Part shown: positions 34,362-43,909 of the stretch, in pieces
How positions within the stretch are numbered: position 1 is the first letter of the stretch
Layout: the number at the start of each line of letters is the position of its first letter
NCBI RefSeq assembly: GCF_000718775.1
Contig: NZ_JOCB01000100.1
Location: forward strand, 1 to 48,188
Length of the DNA stretch: 48,188 bases
Direction of reading: 5' to 3'
Origin: Streptomyces sp. NRRL S-31
GTDB taxonomy: Bacteria; Actinomycetota; Actinomycetes; Streptomycetales; Streptomycetaceae
Notes under the pieces: model-generated
Database searches by the model: none
What the model was told of the DNA's origin: nothing
What the model saw: only the letters and a program-made list of their open reading frames with translations
Position numbers and translations under genes: made by a program

Positions 34362-34444
34362 GTTCCGCCCGGCCGGAAGCGGGCGCGCGGTTCCGCCCGG
34401 CCGGGAGCGTTCGCGCGGTTCCGCCCGGCCGGTAGCGGTAGCGG
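34361..34444. repeat. Three tandem copies of a 28-bp unit between convergent genes
   Basis: Each copy begins GGTTCCGCCCGGCCGG and is spaced by 28 bases (34361, 34389, 34417), with sequence between them such as AAGCGGGCGCGC and GAGCGTTCGCGC. Together they almost fill the gap between the small hypothetical gene and the LysR gene. The CCGCCCGGCCGG core is self-complementary in part and may fold, so it could serve as a terminator substitute. Confidence 0.8.
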
Positions 34445-34457
34445 CGGCGGGTCGCCG

Positions 34458-35438
34458 TCATGCGCGGGCGCTCATCACCTCCTCGTCCGCGTCCGGCAGC
34501 CATCCGCCGGCCGGCCGCCGCAGCCAGCCCTCCGCCCGGGCGATCCCGGCCGCCGCCCGGCGCAGCGCGGTCAGCCCGGGGTGGGTCAGGCCCTTGCGCC
34601 ACACCAGGGAGACGGGCGACAGCGGGACCGGGTCGACGAGGGGACGCCGTACCGTGCCGGGCAGGGCCGGGAAGTCGACGACGGCCAGCACCGGGTTCCC
34701 GGTCTTCGCCAGGACGCGGCCGGACTCCTCCCGCCCGACGGCCACCGGAGCGGGCGGGGCCGGCCGGACGCCCCGGGGCTCGAACAGGCGCCGGGCCAGG
34801 TCGGTCCACTCCCGGGTGCCCGGATTGCCGGCGCCGGCGTACACCGTCTCCCCCGCCAGCGCGGACACCGGCACCTCGGCCGAGGCCGCCAGCGGGTGGT
34901 CCTCGGGCAGCACCACGGCCATCGGCTCGTACCGCACCGGCTGCTGCTCCAGGCCGGCGCGGAGGGCCGGGTCCAGACCGGCGAAGCGGCCGAAGGAGGC
35001 GTCCAGGCGACCGGCCAGCAGTTCGGCGGCGGCCCCGGTGAGACCGCTCTCGTAGCGGGCCATCAGTTCGCAGTCGGGGGCGAGCCGCCGCGCCCGGTGC
35101 AGCACGCGCCCGCCGGTGCCCAGGCCCGCCGTGTTGACGTCGACCAGCAGCGGGCGGGCCTGGCCGGCGGCGAACGCGGCGAGCAGGTCGTCCTGGGCGG
35201 CGAGGACCCGGCGTGCCAGCGGCAGCAGGCGTTCGCCGTCGGAGGTCAGGGAGACCTGCCGGGTGGTCCGCAGGAACAGTTCGGCGCCCAGCTCCCGCTC
35301 CAGCCGCCGTACGTCCCGGCTGAGTGCCTGCTGGGCGATGTACAGGCGGGCGGCGGCCCGGGTGAAGTGCAGTTCCTCGGCGACGGCGACGAAGGCGCGC
35401 AGCAGGCGGGGGTCCGGGTGGACGGCGGGGGCGGGCAT
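34458..35438 (-). CDS. LysR-family transcriptional regulator
   Basis: 326 residues. The helix-turn-helix begins [43 protein letters not shown], typical LysR spacing at residues 12-55. The substrate-binding domain runs from about 90 to 300. ATG at 35438 is used; the open frame extends far upstream, antisense to the transporter gene, but that part is not protein-like. It is divergent from the MFS gene across 84 bp, so it probably controls that transporter. Confidence 0.9.
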   Translation of the reverse strand: MPAPAVHPDPRLLRAFVAVAEELHFTRAAARLYIAQQALSRDVRRLERELGAELFLRTTRQVSLTSDGERLLPLARRVLAAQDDLLAAFAAGQARPLLVDVNTAGLGTGGRVLHRARRLAPDCELMARYESGLTGAAAELLAGRLDASFGRFAGLDPALRAGLEQQPVRYEPMAVVLPEDHPLAASAEVPVSALAGETVYAGAGNPGTREWTDLARRLFEPRGVRPAPPAPVAVGREESGRVLAKTGNPVLAVVDFPALPGTVRRPLVDPVPLSPVSLVWRKGLTHPGLTALRRAAAGIARAEGWLRRPAGGWLPDADEEVMSARA

Positions 35439-35522
35439 GACGGCGAACTTACAACGCCAGTGCGTCAATCGGCGTCCGGCAGGTGTTGGACCGGGTGATC
35501 CGCTTCCTGTGACCGTTGACCC

Positions 35523-36785
35523 GTGCCACGACAGACCACACGGGAGAGCCCGAGACGGACCCGGACCGGACGACCGCGCACCGGTGGCTACCGGCGTCTC
35601 CTCGCCCTGCCCGGCGCCCGCGCCTTCACCGCCGGCAACCTGCTGGCCCGCCTGCCCACCGGCATGTTCAGCGTGAGCGCGGTCGTGATGATCGCCGGTT
35701 CCCGGGGCTCGTACGCCCTCGCCGGCGCCGTCACCGCGACCGGGCTGGCGGCCACCGCGCTGGCCGGTCCCTGGCTGGCCCGGCTGGTCGACCGGCACGG
35801 ACAGGCCCGGGTCGCGCTGCCGGCCACGGTCGTCTCCGTGCTCGGCAGCCTCGCGCTGCTGCTGTGCGTCCGCTGGGAGGCCCCCGACTGGACCCTGTTC
35901 GCCGGTTACGCCGGCACCGCGGCCACCCCCAACATCGGCGGCCTGTCCCGCGCCCGCTGGGCCCATCTGCTGCGGGACGATCCCGGCGCGCTGCACGCGG
36001 CGAACGCGTTCGAGCAGGCCGCGGACGAGCTGTGCTTCATGCTCGGGCCGGTGCTCGCCTCCTTCCTCACCGGGACGTTCTTCCCGGAGGCGGGCACCCT
36101 CGCCGGGGCGGTGCTGCTGCTGGCCGGGATGGTGCTGTTCACCGCCCAGCGGGCGACCGAGCCGCCGCCGCGGGCCCGTTCGAAGGCGCCGTCGCCGTTG
36201 CGCGCCCGGGGCGTCCCGGCGCTGCTGACCTGCTGCGTGGCGACCGGCGCGGTGTTCGGTTCGATGGAGGTCGTCACGATCGCCTGCGCCGACGCGTGGG
36301 GGCGGCGCGCGGCGGCGGGCGCCGTGCTCGCCCTCCAGGCGGCCGGCTCGTGCGCGGCGGGGCTGGCGTACGGGGCGCTGCGGCCGGCCGGTCCCCGGCT
36401 GACCCGCTGCCTGGCCGCGATGGCCGTCCTCATGGCGCTGCCGTGGGCGGCGGCCCGCGCCGGCTCGCTCCTGGTGCTGGCCGGTGCGCTGCTGGTCGCG
36501 GGCATGGCGACCGCGCCCACCATGGTGACGGTGATGTCCCTGGTGCAGCGGCGCACCCCGGCCGACCGGCTGAACGAGGGCATGAGCCTGATGGTGACCG
36601 GGCTGCTCGCCGGCATCGCGTGCGGCTCGGCGGCGGGCGGCTGGGCGACGGAGCACCTCTCCCCCGTCACCGCCTTCGCCGTGCCGGTGGCGGCGGCCGT
36701 CTCGGCGCTGCTGGTCCGGTTGGCGTCGGAGGCCGTGGGGCGCGTCGGCGCGCGGCGGAGCAGGCCGGCCCACCGGCAGGCGTGA
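35523..36785 (+). CDS. MFS transporter divergent from LysR regulator
   Basis: 420 residues with about 12 hydrophobic spans, e.g. [21 protein letters not shown] and [21 protein letters not shown] (motif A region with DRHG). It resembles small efflux MFS proteins of actinomycetes. GTG at 35523 is used. Pairing with the LysR gene suggests inducible efflux or uptake, with no substrate predictable. A bidirectional hairpin follows the stop, shared with the ssrA region. Confidence 0.88.
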   Translation: MPRQTTRESPRRTRTGRPRTGGYRRLLALPGARAFTAGNLLARLPTGMFSVSAVVMIAGSRGSYALAGAVTATGLAATALAGPWLARLVDRHGQARVALPATVVSVLGSLALLLCVRWEAPDWTLFAGYAGTAATPNIGGLSRARWAHLLRDDPGALHAANAFEQAADELCFMLGPVLASFLTGTFFPEAGTLAGAVLLLAGMVLFTAQRATEPPPRARSKAPSPLRARGVPALLTCCVATGAVFGSMEVVTIACADAWGRRAAAGAVLALQAAGSCAAGLAYGALRPAGPRLTRCLAAMAVLMALPWAAARAGSLLVLAGALLVAGMATAPTMVTVMSLVQRRTPADRLNEGMSLMVTGLLAGIACGSAAGGWATEHLSPVTAFAVPVAAAVSALLVRLASEAVGRVGARRSRPAHRQA

Positions 36786-36849
36786 CCCGCGACGCGTCCG
36801 ACATCGCCGAGGTCCGGGCCGGGCGGGCCTGACGGAAGCCCGGGCATGA

Positions 36850-36885
36850 CGAAGGCCCCGCAGCTCGGTCGCTGCGGGGCCTTCG
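36850..36885. terminator. Bidirectional hairpin terminator between MFS gene and ssrA
   Basis: A perfect 15-bp stem CGAAGGCCCCGCAGC / GCTGCGGGGCCTTCG with loop TCGGTC. It lies 65 bp after the MFS stop and 39 bp beyond the 3' end of the minus-strand tmRNA gene, serving both. Confidence 0.9.
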
Positions 36886-36923
36886 CCCACATGGGTGAAG
36901 GAGGCTCGGGAGCCTCCCGATCG

Positions 36924-37289
36924 TGGAGATGGCGGGAATCGAACCCGCGTCCAACGGTGCGGAACCAGGGCTTCTCCGTGTGCAGTCCGCTGTGCTTTTC
37001 TCAGCCCCGGCGATCACGCGAACAAGTCGCCGACGGGCTCAGTCACTGTTTGATTTCCCTCTTCACCCCGTGACCGGGATCAAGGTTTAGTCCCCTAGCT
37101 GATGCCAGGATCCGGGTCGGGAACAGCCCCGGGCTGACACTTCGCGAGTCGCTACTTAGGCAGCGAGGGCGAAGGAATCGCGCTTGGTGTTGGCGATTAT
37201 TGTTTTCGGCCTGTGGTTTACGAGATCATGGCCGCTTCCTCGACACGCTTCCCCTGCTTCGACAGCCGCTGTCGAAACCGATCATCCCC
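36924..37289 (-). ncRNA. ssrA: Transfer-messenger RNA (tmRNA)
   Basis: About 366 nt. The 5' end GGGGAUG pairs with CAUCUCC at the 3' end (one G-U), with GGUUCGAUUCC-type T arm GCGGGTTCGATTCCCGC. CCA is not encoded. The tag reading frame at 37156-37194 translates to ANTKRDSFALAA followed by TAA, a standard ssrA degradation tag ending LAA. Together with SmpB, encoded just upstream on the same strand, it rescues stalled ribosomes and tags incomplete proteins for proteolysis. Confidence 0.95.
37156..37194 (-). other. tmRNA tag reading frame
   Basis: Thirteen codons including the stop, decoding to ANTKRDSFALAA; resume codon GCC. It lies within the tmRNA gene and is not translated as an independent protein. 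Confidence 0.92.
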
Positions 37290-37422
37290 ATGTTGATTTC
37301 TCAAGGTGCGCACCCACTGTGAGGTGCGATGCCATCGTACGTGAACAACGCCCGCCCGTGCCACCGTATTCCTCCCGGTGTGCGGGCCGTGGTGGCGCGT
37401 CCGGCGCCGCGGCCTTGCCGGC

Positions 37423-37902
37423 TCAGCCGCGCTGCCGCCGGCGCACCGCCGCCATCGCCCGGTCCGTCTCCCGCCGGTCCTGCTTCTCGCGCAGGGTCTG
37501 GCGCTTGTCGTACTCCTTCTTGCCCCGGGCGAGGGCGATCTCGATCTTCGCCCGGCCGTCCTTGAAGTACAGGGCGAGGGGCACGATCGTGTGACCCGTC
37601 TCCTGGGACTTCGACTCCAGCTTGTCGATCTCCGTGCGGTGCAGCAGCAGCTTCCGCTTGCGGCGGGCGCTGTGGTTGGTCCACGTGCCCTGGCTGTACT
37701 CGGGGACGTGCACGTTGTGCAGCCAGGCCTCGTGACCGTCCAGCTGCACGAAGCCGTCCACCAGCGAGGCCCGACCCTGGCGCAGCGACTTCACCTCGGT
37801 GCCGGTGAGGACCAGACCGGCCTCGTAGGTGTCGAGGATGTGGTAGTCGTGCCGCGCCTTCTTGTTCTGCGCGATCAGCTTGCGCCCTTTTTCCTTAGCC
37901 AT
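37423..37902 (-). CDS. smpB: SsrA-binding protein SmpB
   Basis: 159 residues. Family motifs are [51 protein letters not shown] and the basic C-terminal tail [17 protein letters not shown], which mimics mRNA in the A site. The protein binds the tRNA-like part of tmRNA and brings it to stalled ribosomes. ATG at 37902 is used (MAKEKGRK); an ATG four codons upstream is possible. It lies between the CtpA gene and ssrA on the same strand. Confidence 0.96.
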   Translation of the reverse strand: MAKEKGRKLIAQNKKARHDYHILDTYEAGLVLTGTEVKSLRQGRASLVDGFVQLDGHEAWLHNVHVPEYSQGTWTNHSARRKRKLLLHRTEIDKLESKSQETGHTIVPLALYFKDGRAKIEIALARGKKEYDKRQTLREKQDRRETDRAMAAVRRRQRG

Positions 37903-37958
37903 AGTGCCGACCATTTTCGCACCAGGCAGGGGGTGCGAGTACAGCGGATTACCGGTGG

Positions 37959-39140
37959 CTACGACGGGTCGCCGAGGCCGGCCAGGACCGTCTCGGCCCG
38001 CTCCAGCGCCCGGGCCCCCGCCTCCAGGTCGGGAGTGATGCCCCGGCCGTCGACCGTGCGCCCGGAAGGAGTGCGGTAGTGGCCGACGGTCAGCTCGGCC
38101 ACCGAGCCGTCGGGCAGCTTCGTCGGCATCTGGACGGAGCCCTTGCCGAAGGTGCGGGAGCCGATCACCACCGCGCGGCCCCGGTCCTGGAGGGCGCCGG
38201 TGAGCAGCTCGGCCGCGCTCATGGTGCCGCCGTCGACGAGGACGACCAGGGGCCGGGTGGTGTCGCCGTCCGGGCCCGCGTGCAGGGCGCGCTGCTCGCC
38301 GTCGACGTCGTAGGTGGCGACCAGGCCGCCGTCCAGGAAGGCGGAGGCCGTGTCCACCGCCTCGCCGACCAGGCCGCCGGAGTTGCCCCGCAGGTCCAGG
38401 ACGGTGCGGCCGTCGGCCGGGGCGGTGCGCAGGGCCGCGCGGACCGCTCCGGCGGTGCCCTTGGTGAACGCGGAGACCTTCAGCACGGTCACGCCGTCGG
38501 GCAGCCGGCGCACGGTCACGGAGTCGGTGGACAGCCTGGCCCGGCGCAGGGTCTCGGTCCACGCGCGCCCGCCGCGCTGGAGGCCGAGCGTGACCGTCGT
38601 ACCGGCCGCCGCGCCCGCGGAGCCGCCGTGGAGCGCGTCACCGCGGAGCAGGGAGATCACCTCGGTCACCGGCCGGCCGTCGGTCCCGCTGCCGTCGACG
38701 CTGCGCAGCCGGTCGCCGGTGCGGATGCCGGCGTCGTCGGCGGGCGAGCCCGGCTGCACCCGGGTGACCTCGATCCGGCCGTCCGGCCGCTGTCGCGCCC
38801 ACAGGCCGACACCGGTGTACCGGCCGTCGAGCGCGTCCTGGAACTCCTCGTACTCGTCCTCGGAGTAGACCGCGGCCCAGCGGTCCCCGCTGCGGCTGAC
38901 GGCCCGTTCGGCGGCCTCCATCGGGGACTTGCCGGCGGCCATCGCCTCGGCGGCGGCCCTCTCGACGGCCTCGTGCCGGGCGGCGGGGTCCGTCTGCCCG
39001 GCGGCCTTCCGCGCGGGGGCGGCGGCCTCCGGGAAGGAGCCGGTGGCGGCACCGGCGACCAGCACGCCGGCGAAGACCAATGTCAGGGCGGCCCCGCGAC
39101 GGGCGCGGCGGGGCTGACGGGACGGATCACTGCCTGACAT
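37959..39140 (-). CDS. S41 family carboxy-terminal processing peptidase (CtpA-like)
   Basis: 393 residues. A signal/anchor segment (about 17-36: [20 protein letters not shown]) precedes a PDZ domain (about 105-190: [23 protein letters not shown]). The tail-specific protease core has the nucleophile Ser in [15 protein letters not shown] and the catalytic Lys in RTFGKGSVQ, typical of CtpA. It probably cleaves C-termini of extracytoplasmic proteins. The gene lies between ftsEX and smpB, a position where cell-envelope proteases are often found next to FtsX. Confidence 0.92.
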   Translation of the reverse strand: MSGSDPSRQPRRARRGAALTLVFAGVLVAGAATGSFPEAAAPARKAAGQTDPAARHEAVERAAAEAMAAGKSPMEAAERAVSRSGDRWAAVYSEDEYEEFQDALDGRYTGVGLWARQRPDGRIEVTRVQPGSPADDAGIRTGDRLRSVDGSGTDGRPVTEVISLLRGDALHGGSAGAAAGTTVTLGLQRGGRAWTETLRRARLSTDSVTVRRLPDGVTVLKVSAFTKGTAGAVRAALRTAPADGRTVLDLRGNSGGLVGEAVDTASAFLDGGLVATYDVDGEQRALHAGPDGDTTRPLVVLVDGGTMSAAELLTGALQDRGRAVVIGSRTFGKGSVQMPTKLPDGSVAELTVGHYRTPSGRTVDGRGITPDLEAGARALERAETVLAGLGDPS

Positions 39141-39162
39141 GGCCGTGAGTCTAGGACAACGC

Positions 39163-39198
39163 GAAGGGCCGTACGGGCTGATGCCCGTACGGCCCTTC
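39163..39198 (-). terminator. ftsX/ftsE terminator
   Basis: A perfect 16-bp stem GAAGGGCCGTACGGGC / GCCCGTACGGCCCTTC with tetraloop TGAT, 11 bp beyond the ftsX stop codon on the minus strand. Confidence 0.9.
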
Positions 39199-39208
39199 TT
39201 GGTGTGCG

Positions 39209-40126
39209 TCACACCTTCAAGTACTTGCGCAGCGCGAAGAAGGCCGCGAGCGAGGGCATCAGCACGCTCGTCGCGAGGATCAGCGGCAGCTTGGTCAACA
39301 CCGCGTCCCAGCCGACGAAGTTGATGAGCGTGAGCTTGTGCGAGAGGTCCATGCCGTGGTCGATGGTGAAGTACCGGCCGACCACGAGGGCGACACAGGC
39401 CAGGCCGCCGCCGATGAGTCCGGCGACCGCGGCCTCGGCGATGAACGGCGCCTGGATGTAGAAGCCGGAGGCGCCGACCAGGCGCATGATGCCGGTCTCG
39501 CGCCGACGGCTGAACGCCGAGACGCGCACCGTGTTGACGATCAGCAGCAGTGCGACGATCAGCATCATCGCCATCACGCCGAGCGCGCCCCGGTTCATCA
39601 GGTTGAGCAGCTGGAAGAGGTTGTCCAGGATGCCCTTCTGGTCCTGCACCGACTGCACGCCGTCGCGGCCGTTGAAGGCGGTCGCGATCACCTGGTACTT
39701 CTGCGGGTCCTTGAGCTTGATCCGGTACGACTCCTGCATCTGGTCCGGGGTGAGCGAACCGGCCAGCGGGGAGTTGCCGAACTGCTCCTTGTAGTGCTTG
39801 TACGCCTCGTCCTGCGACTCCTGGGTCACGTTCTCGACGACCGGCATCTTCTTCAGGTCCGCGAGGATCTGCTTCTTCTGGTCCTCGGTGACCGCGCCCT
39901 TGGCGCAGTGGACGTCGTTCTCCGCGTCGTGCTTGTTGCACAGGAAGATCGAGACGTTGACCTTGTCGTACCAGTAACCCTTCATGGTGCTCACCTGGTC
40001 GCTCATCAGCAGCGAACCGCCGAACAGGGCCAGGGACAGGGCGACGGAGACGATGACGGCGAACGTCATCGTCAGGTTGCGGCGGAGACCGACACCGATC
40101 TCCGACAGGACGAACTGGGCGCGCAT
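39209..40126 (-). CDS. ftsX: Cell division protein FtsX
   Basis: 305 residues of the ABC-transporter-like FtsX permease. One membrane span near the N-terminus (about 18-40: LTMTFAVIVSVALSLALFGGS) is followed by a large extracellular loop with a cysteine pair (about 64-74: CNKHDAENDVHC). Three more spans lie in the C-terminal half, as expected. With FtsE it transmits a signal that activates peptidoglycan hydrolases during division and growth. It ends at the perfect hairpin and starts 36 bp after ftsE. Confidence 0.94.
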   Translation of the reverse strand: MRAQFVLSEIGVGLRRNLTMTFAVIVSVALSLALFGGSLLMSDQVSTMKGYWYDKVNVSIFLCNKHDAENDVHCAKGAVTEDQKKQILADLKKMPVVENVTQESQDEAYKHYKEQFGNSPLAGSLTPDQMQESYRIKLKDPQKYQVIATAFNGRDGVQSVQDQKGILDNLFQLLNLMNRGALGVMAMMLIVALLLIVNTVRVSAFSRRRETGIMRLVGASGFYIQAPFIAEAAVAGLIGGGLACVALVVGRYFTIDHGMDLSHKLTLINFVGWDAVLTKLPLILATSVLMPSLAAFFALRKYLKV

Positions 40127-40162
40127 GGCGGGTTCTTCAGGCCTTTCGGGAACTGGGGGCGG

Positions 40163-40852
40163 TCAGTGCTGGTAGCCGTAGACGCCGCGGGCCTGGTCGC
40201 GGACGAGGCGGCCCTTCTCCAGCTCGATGACGCGCTTGCGCATCTGGTCCACGATGTTCTGGTCGTGCGTCGCCATGATGACGGTGGTGCCCGTCCGGTT
40301 GATGCGGTCGAGCAGCTTCATGATGCCGACGGAGGTCTGCGGGTCGAGGTTGCCGGTGGGCTCGTCGGCGATCAGCAGCTTGGGGCGGTTGACGAACGCG
40401 CGCGCGATGGCGACGCGCTGCTGCTCACCGCCGGACAGCTCGCCGGGCCGCCGGTCCTCCTTGCCGCCGAGCCCGACGAGGTCGAGCACCTGCGGCACGG
40501 ACTTGCGGATCTCGCCGCGGGACTTGCCGATGACCTCCTGCGCGAAGGCCACGTTCTCCGCGACCGTCTTGTTCGGCAGCAGCCGGAAGTCCTGGAAGAC
40601 CGTGCCCAGTTGGCGGCGCATCTGCGGCACCTTCCAGTTGGACAGGCGCGCGAGGTCCTTGCCCAGGACGTGCACCTGGCCGTGGCTGCACCGCTCCTCG
40701 CGGAGCAGGAGCCGCAGGAAGGTGGACTTTCCGGAGCCGGAGGACCCCACGAGGAAGACGAACTCCCCCTTCTCCACCTCCAGGGAGACATCTCTGAGTG
40801 CGGGGCGGGTCTGCTTGGGGTAGACCTTGGAGACGTTGTCGAATCGGATCAC
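40163..40852 (-). CDS. ftsE: Cell division ATP-binding protein FtsE
   Basis: 229 residues. Walker A is [15 protein letters not shown], and the Q-loop includes [13 protein letters not shown]. The ABC signature is [14 protein letters not shown] and Walker B is [14 protein letters not shown], with the switch His in [12 protein letters not shown]. The GTG start at 40852 reads [14 protein letters not shown]. It partners FtsX in the cytoplasmic membrane. No strong ribosome site is present; translation may depend on a short leader. Confidence 0.95.
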   Translation of the reverse strand: MIRFDNVSKVYPKQTRPALRDVSLEVEKGEFVFLVGSSGSGKSTFLRLLLREERCSHGQVHVLGKDLARLSNWKVPQMRRQLGTVFQDFRLLPNKTVAENVAFAQEVIGKSRGEIRKSVPQVLDLVGLGGKEDRRPGELSGGEQQRVAIARAFVNRPKLLIADEPTGNLDPQTSVGIMKLLDRINRTGTTVIMATHDQNIVDQMRKRVIELEKGRLVRDQARGVYGYQH

Positions 40853-41115
40853 GGATGCACCACGGGTCGCCGGGGGTAGATGAGCGTGACCATACGCGAA
40901 CCGGGTGTGCAAGTGCAGTCGCAGGTTGAGGTTGGCAAGACTTGTACGTTTTTGTACCGGCCCTTGTCCGCACACCCTCCCGCCGGGGGCCCCGCGCACG
41001 CTCCGCGGGAACCTGGCACAGTGGAAGGGACACGAAGGACGACGGGAACGCCGGGGAACGTTCTCGGTCCCGGCGGCGTTGTACGAGTGATGACCGGTGC
41101 GAGGAGGGCGAGCGC

Positions 41116-41316
41116 ATGACGTACGACCGGTTGGTGTGCGCGAACTGCGCGGCGCCCGTGAGCGAGGGCCGGTGCCCGGTGTGCCGTGCCAACCGCGAGC
41201 GTCTACAGCAGCAGGGCTTCTTCGGCGGCCTGAACGGGCTGAACCCGATGGCGCTGATCGCGCTGCTGGCGGTGCTGATCGCGGCGGTGGCGCTGCTGGC
41301 GCACCAGACCGTGTGA
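41116..41316 (+). CDS. Small zinc-ribbon, single-span membrane protein
   Basis: 66 residues. Two CxxC pairs ([16 protein letters not shown]) form a zinc-ribbon-like head at about residues 8-23, then NRERLQQQG, then one hydrophobic span (about 44-62: [21 protein letters not shown]). ATG at 41116 follows GGAGGGCGAGCGC, a strong ribosome site. It is divergent from ftsE across about 260 bp. The architecture is that of small actinobacterial membrane proteins without known function. Confidence 0.85.
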   Translation: MTYDRLVCANCAAPVSEGRCPVCRANRERLQQQGFFGGLNGLNPMALIALLAVLIAAVALLAHQTV

Positions 41317-41335
41317 GAAGCCCCTGACAAGCGCC

Positions 41336-41370
41336 GTGAGGGCCCGGAGCGCCAGGCTCCGGGCCCTCAC
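41336..41370. terminator. Hairpin between the small membrane protein gene and the LAETG protein gene
   Basis: A perfect 15-bp stem GTGAGGGCCCGGAGC / GCTCCGGGCCCTCAC with loop GCCAG, 20 bp after the stop of the small gene and 41 bp beyond the convergent LAETG gene. It serves both. Confidence 0.9.
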
Positions 41371-41410
41371 GTCTGTGCTCTGCGCGCGGTGCGTGAGCGT
41401 GGGGTCACGC

Positions 41411-42421
41411 TCAGGCGGTGGCGCCGCCCCGGCCGTTGACCAGACGCGGCAGCACGCGGAAGCCGATGCCGCCGGCGATCATCGTCGCGGCACCGACGAG
41501 CAGGAACGCGGTCTGGCCGGCACCGGTCTCGGCGAGCTGCTTGTCACCGCCCTGGACCGTGGTGTCGGAGCCGGTGTCGGTCAGCGCCGACGAGCCCTCG
41601 GCCTGCGGAACGGTGTTGTTGCCGCCGTCGGGGATGGAGTGGTTGCCCCCGGTGGAACCGCTGTCACCGGTGCTGCCGGAGGTGCCGGAGCCGGTGGAGC
41701 CGTCCGTGCCGGTACCGCCATCGGTGCCGGTACCACCGTTACCGTTGCCGCCGGAGTTGCCGTTGCCACCGTCGGTGCCGTTACCGCCATCGGTGCCGGT
41801 ACCACCGTCGGTGCCGGTACCACCGTTACCGTTGCCGCCGGAGTTGCCATTGCCACCGTCGGTGCCGTTACCGCCATCGGTGCCGGTACCGCCGTCGGTG
41901 CCATTGCCACCGTTGCCGTTACCACCGTTACCGTTGCCGTTACCGCCGTCGGTGCCGTTACCACCGTTACCGTTGCCGTTACCGCCGTCGGTGCCGTTGC
42001 CACCGTTGCCGTTGCCGCCGTCGGTGCCGCTGTCGCCACCGATGACACCGCCGATGGTGACGTCGCCGCCGATGGAGGCGTCACCGCCGGTCGAGGCGTC
42101 ACCACCCGTGGAAGCGTCGCCACCGGTCGAGGCGTCGCCACCGGTCGAGGCGTCACCACCCGTGGAGGCGTCGCCGCCGCTGGCAGCGGCACCGCCGGAG
42201 CCGTCCGTGCCGCCGTCGGTGCAGACGGCGATCGGGCAGCCTTCGCCGCCGTCGGTGTTGCCGCCGTCGGCGCCGACGCCGCTCACGCCCAGGCTGATCG
42301 GCCCCGCCTGGACGTCGAGGTCCAGGGCGGAAGCCGCGCCGGCAGCCGTCAGCGACGCACCGGCCGCGATCACGGCGCCGGCGGCTATCCGCGCGACCCG
42401 GATCCGCGTCTTCTTCGTCAT
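41411..42421 (-). CDS. Sortase-anchored (LAETG) low-complexity surface protein
   Basis: 336 residues. A signal peptide (about 8-32: VARIAAGAVIAAGASLTAAGAASA) is followed by a short unique segment with Cys-Pro-Ile-Ala-Val-Cys. Six GGDAST-type hexapeptides come next, then some 150 residues of TDGGNGN/GGNGTDGG repeats. The end has the cell-wall sorting signal LAETG, a hydrophobic span (AFLLVGAATMIAGGIGF) and a basic tail. LAxTG is the class E sortase motif of Streptomyces. ATG at 42421 has GGGGG upstream. It is probably covalently attached to peptidoglycan. No function is known for the repeats, which may form an extended spacer. Confidence 0.9.
   Translation of the reverse strand: MTKKTRIRVARIAAGAVIAAGASLTAAGAASALDLDVQAGPISLGVSGVGADGGNTDGGEGCPIAVCTDGGTDGSGGAAASGGDASTGGDASTGGDASTGGDASTGGDASTGGDASIGGDVTIGGVIGGDSGTDGGNGNGGNGTDGGNGNGNGGNGTDGGNGNGNGGNGNGGNGTDGGTGTDGGNGTDGGNGNSGGNGNGGTGTDGGTGTDGGNGTDGGNGNSGGNGNGGTGTDGGTGTDGSTGSGTSGSTGDSGSTGGNHSIPDGGNNTVPQAEGSSALTDTGSDTTVQGGDKQLAETGAGQTAFLLVGAATMIAGGIGFRVLPRLVNGRGGATA
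41700..42180. repeat. Repetitive coding region of the surface protein (18-bp and 21-bp type units)
   Basis: About 42065-42180 holds six near-exact 18-bp units encoding GGDAST. About 41700-42030 holds repeats built from GGNGN, GGTGTD and TDGGNG blocks, several identical over 40 bp or more (for example blocks near 41740 and 41840). Such repeats usually vary in number between strains. Confidence 0.85.
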
Positions 42422-42671
42422 ATGGTTGCTACCCCCAGTAGCTGTTTCGTCAATGGGCGTCGCGTGGGGCGTGCCGTGATCGACGGAGGCAGCTGGTGAC
42501 GAAGTGGCGTCAACTCGATCCCCCGGTTCACATGCGCCCCTCAATTACGCATGCCGCGCCTCACCCTTCCCATTTTTCAAAGCAACGTCAAGGGCATTGC
42601 GGGTGCGATGTCCGCCGGGGAGGTTTTTGCGGGGAATGGAAGCCTGTGAGTGTGATGTAAAACCCAGACAA

Positions 42672-42706
42672 ATGACAACTGCCGCCCACCGGACGGCAGT
42701 TGTCAT
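42672..42706 (-). terminator. prfB terminator
   Basis: A perfect 13-bp stem ATGACAACTGCCG / CGGCAGTTGTCAT with a nine-base loop, 10 bp beyond the prfB stop on the minus strand. It also closes the upstream region of the LAETG gene (42422-42671), which has no other feature. Confidence 0.85.
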
Positions 42707-42716
42707 GTCGACAAAG

Positions 42717-43823
42717 TTACTTCTCCTGCTGCTTGCGCCAGCGAATGCCGGCCTCCAGGAACCCGTCGATCTCGCCGTTGAACACGGCCTCCGGGTTGCC
42801 CACCTCGTAGTCGGTGCGCAGGTCCTTGACCATCTGGTACGGGTGCAGCACGTACGAACGCATCTGGTTGCCCCAGGAGTTGCCGCCGTCGCCCTTGAGG
42901 GCGTCCATCTTGGCCTGCTCCTCGTGGCGACGGCGCTCCAGCAGCTTGGCCTGGAGCACGTTCATCGCCGTGGCCTTGTTCTGGATCTGCGAGCGCTCGT
43001 TCTGGCAGGAGACCACGATGCCCGTGGGCAGGTGCGTGATGCGGACCGCGGAGTCGGTCGTGTTGACGCCCTGGCCGCCCGGGCCGGAGGACCGGTAGAC
43101 GTCGATCCGCAGCTCGGACTCGTCGATCTCGACGTGGTCGGACTTCTCGACGACGGGCAGCACCTCGACACCGGCGAAGGACGTCTGGCGGCGGCCCTGG
43201 TTGTCGAAGGGCGAGATGCGCACCAGCCGGTGCGTGCCCTGCTCGACGGAGAGGGTGCCGTAGGCGTACGGCACCTGGACGGAGAAGGTGGTCGACTTGA
43301 TGCCGGCCTCTTCGGCGTACGACGTCTCGATCAGCTCGGTCTTGTAGCCGCGCTGCTCGGCCCAGCGCAGATACATGCGCTGGAGCTTCTCGGCGAAGTC
43401 GGCGGCGTCGACGCCACCGGCCTCGGCGCGGATGTTGACGAGCGCCTCACGGGCGTCGTACTCGCCGGACAGGAGGGTGCGGACCTCCATCTCGTCCAGC
43501 GCCTTCTTCACGGACGCCAGCTCGGCCTCGGCCTCGGCGCGGGTGTCCGGGTCGTCCTCCTCCTCGGCCATCTCGAAGAGGACCGCGAGGTCGTCGATGC
43601 GGCCGCGCAGCCCCTCCGCCTTCCTGACCTCGGCCTGGAGGTGGGAGAGCTTGCTGGTGATCTTCTGTGCCTCGTCCGGGTTGTCCCACAGGGACGGGGC
43701 CGCCGCCTGCTCCTCAAGCACGGCGATTTGTGCCCTCAACGCATCGAGGTCCAGGACGGCCTCGATCGACTCCATGGTCGAGGAGAGGGACTTCAGCTCT
43801 TCGGATACATCGACGACTGCCAC
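42717..43823 (-). CDS. prfB: Peptide chain release factor 2
   Basis: 368 residues. The catalytic GGQ is in [22 protein letters not shown], and the stop-codon-reading SPF tripeptide is in [17 protein letters not shown], so it reads UGA and UAA. The N-terminal helical domain (about 1-110) is typical. No in-frame UGA interrupts the early codons, so the programmed +1 frameshift of E. coli prfB is absent. The GTG start at 43823 lies immediately after GGAAGG, which is a very short spacing. It lies between the LAETG surface protein and pkaB on the same strand. Confidence 0.96.
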   Translation of the reverse strand: MAVVDVSEELKSLSSTMESIEAVLDLDALRAQIAVLEEQAAAPSLWDNPDEAQKITSKLSHLQAEVRKAEGLRGRIDDLAVLFEMAEEEDDPDTRAEAEAELASVKKALDEMEVRTLLSGEYDAREALVNIRAEAGGVDAADFAEKLQRMYLRWAEQRGYKTELIETSYAEEAGIKSTTFSVQVPYAYGTLSVEQGTHRLVRISPFDNQGRRQTSFAGVEVLPVVEKSDHVEIDESELRIDVYRSSGPGGQGVNTTDSAVRITHLPTGIVVSCQNERSQIQNKATAMNVLQAKLLERRRHEEQAKMDALKGDGGNSWGNQMRSYVLHPYQMVKDLRTDYEVGNPEAVFNGEIDGFLEAGIRWRKQQEK

Positions 43824-43909
43824 GCCTTCCAGCGTAACGGCTGTGGCAAGCGACCCGGGCCGGACGGTGCCCGGCACCGCGGCGGCCCGCCCGGCGGCCC
43901 CCGGTCGGA

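Noticed and set aside
34458..36890. An 810-codon minus-strand frame running through the MFS gene into the LysR gene
   Set aside because: Only the last 326 codons look like a protein (LysR). The rest is antisense to the transporter gene and lacks a conserved start.
42717..43823. Programmed +1 frameshift in prfB
   Set aside because: The early codons have no in-frame UGA and no shift-prone CUU-UGA context. The gene reads through in one frame.
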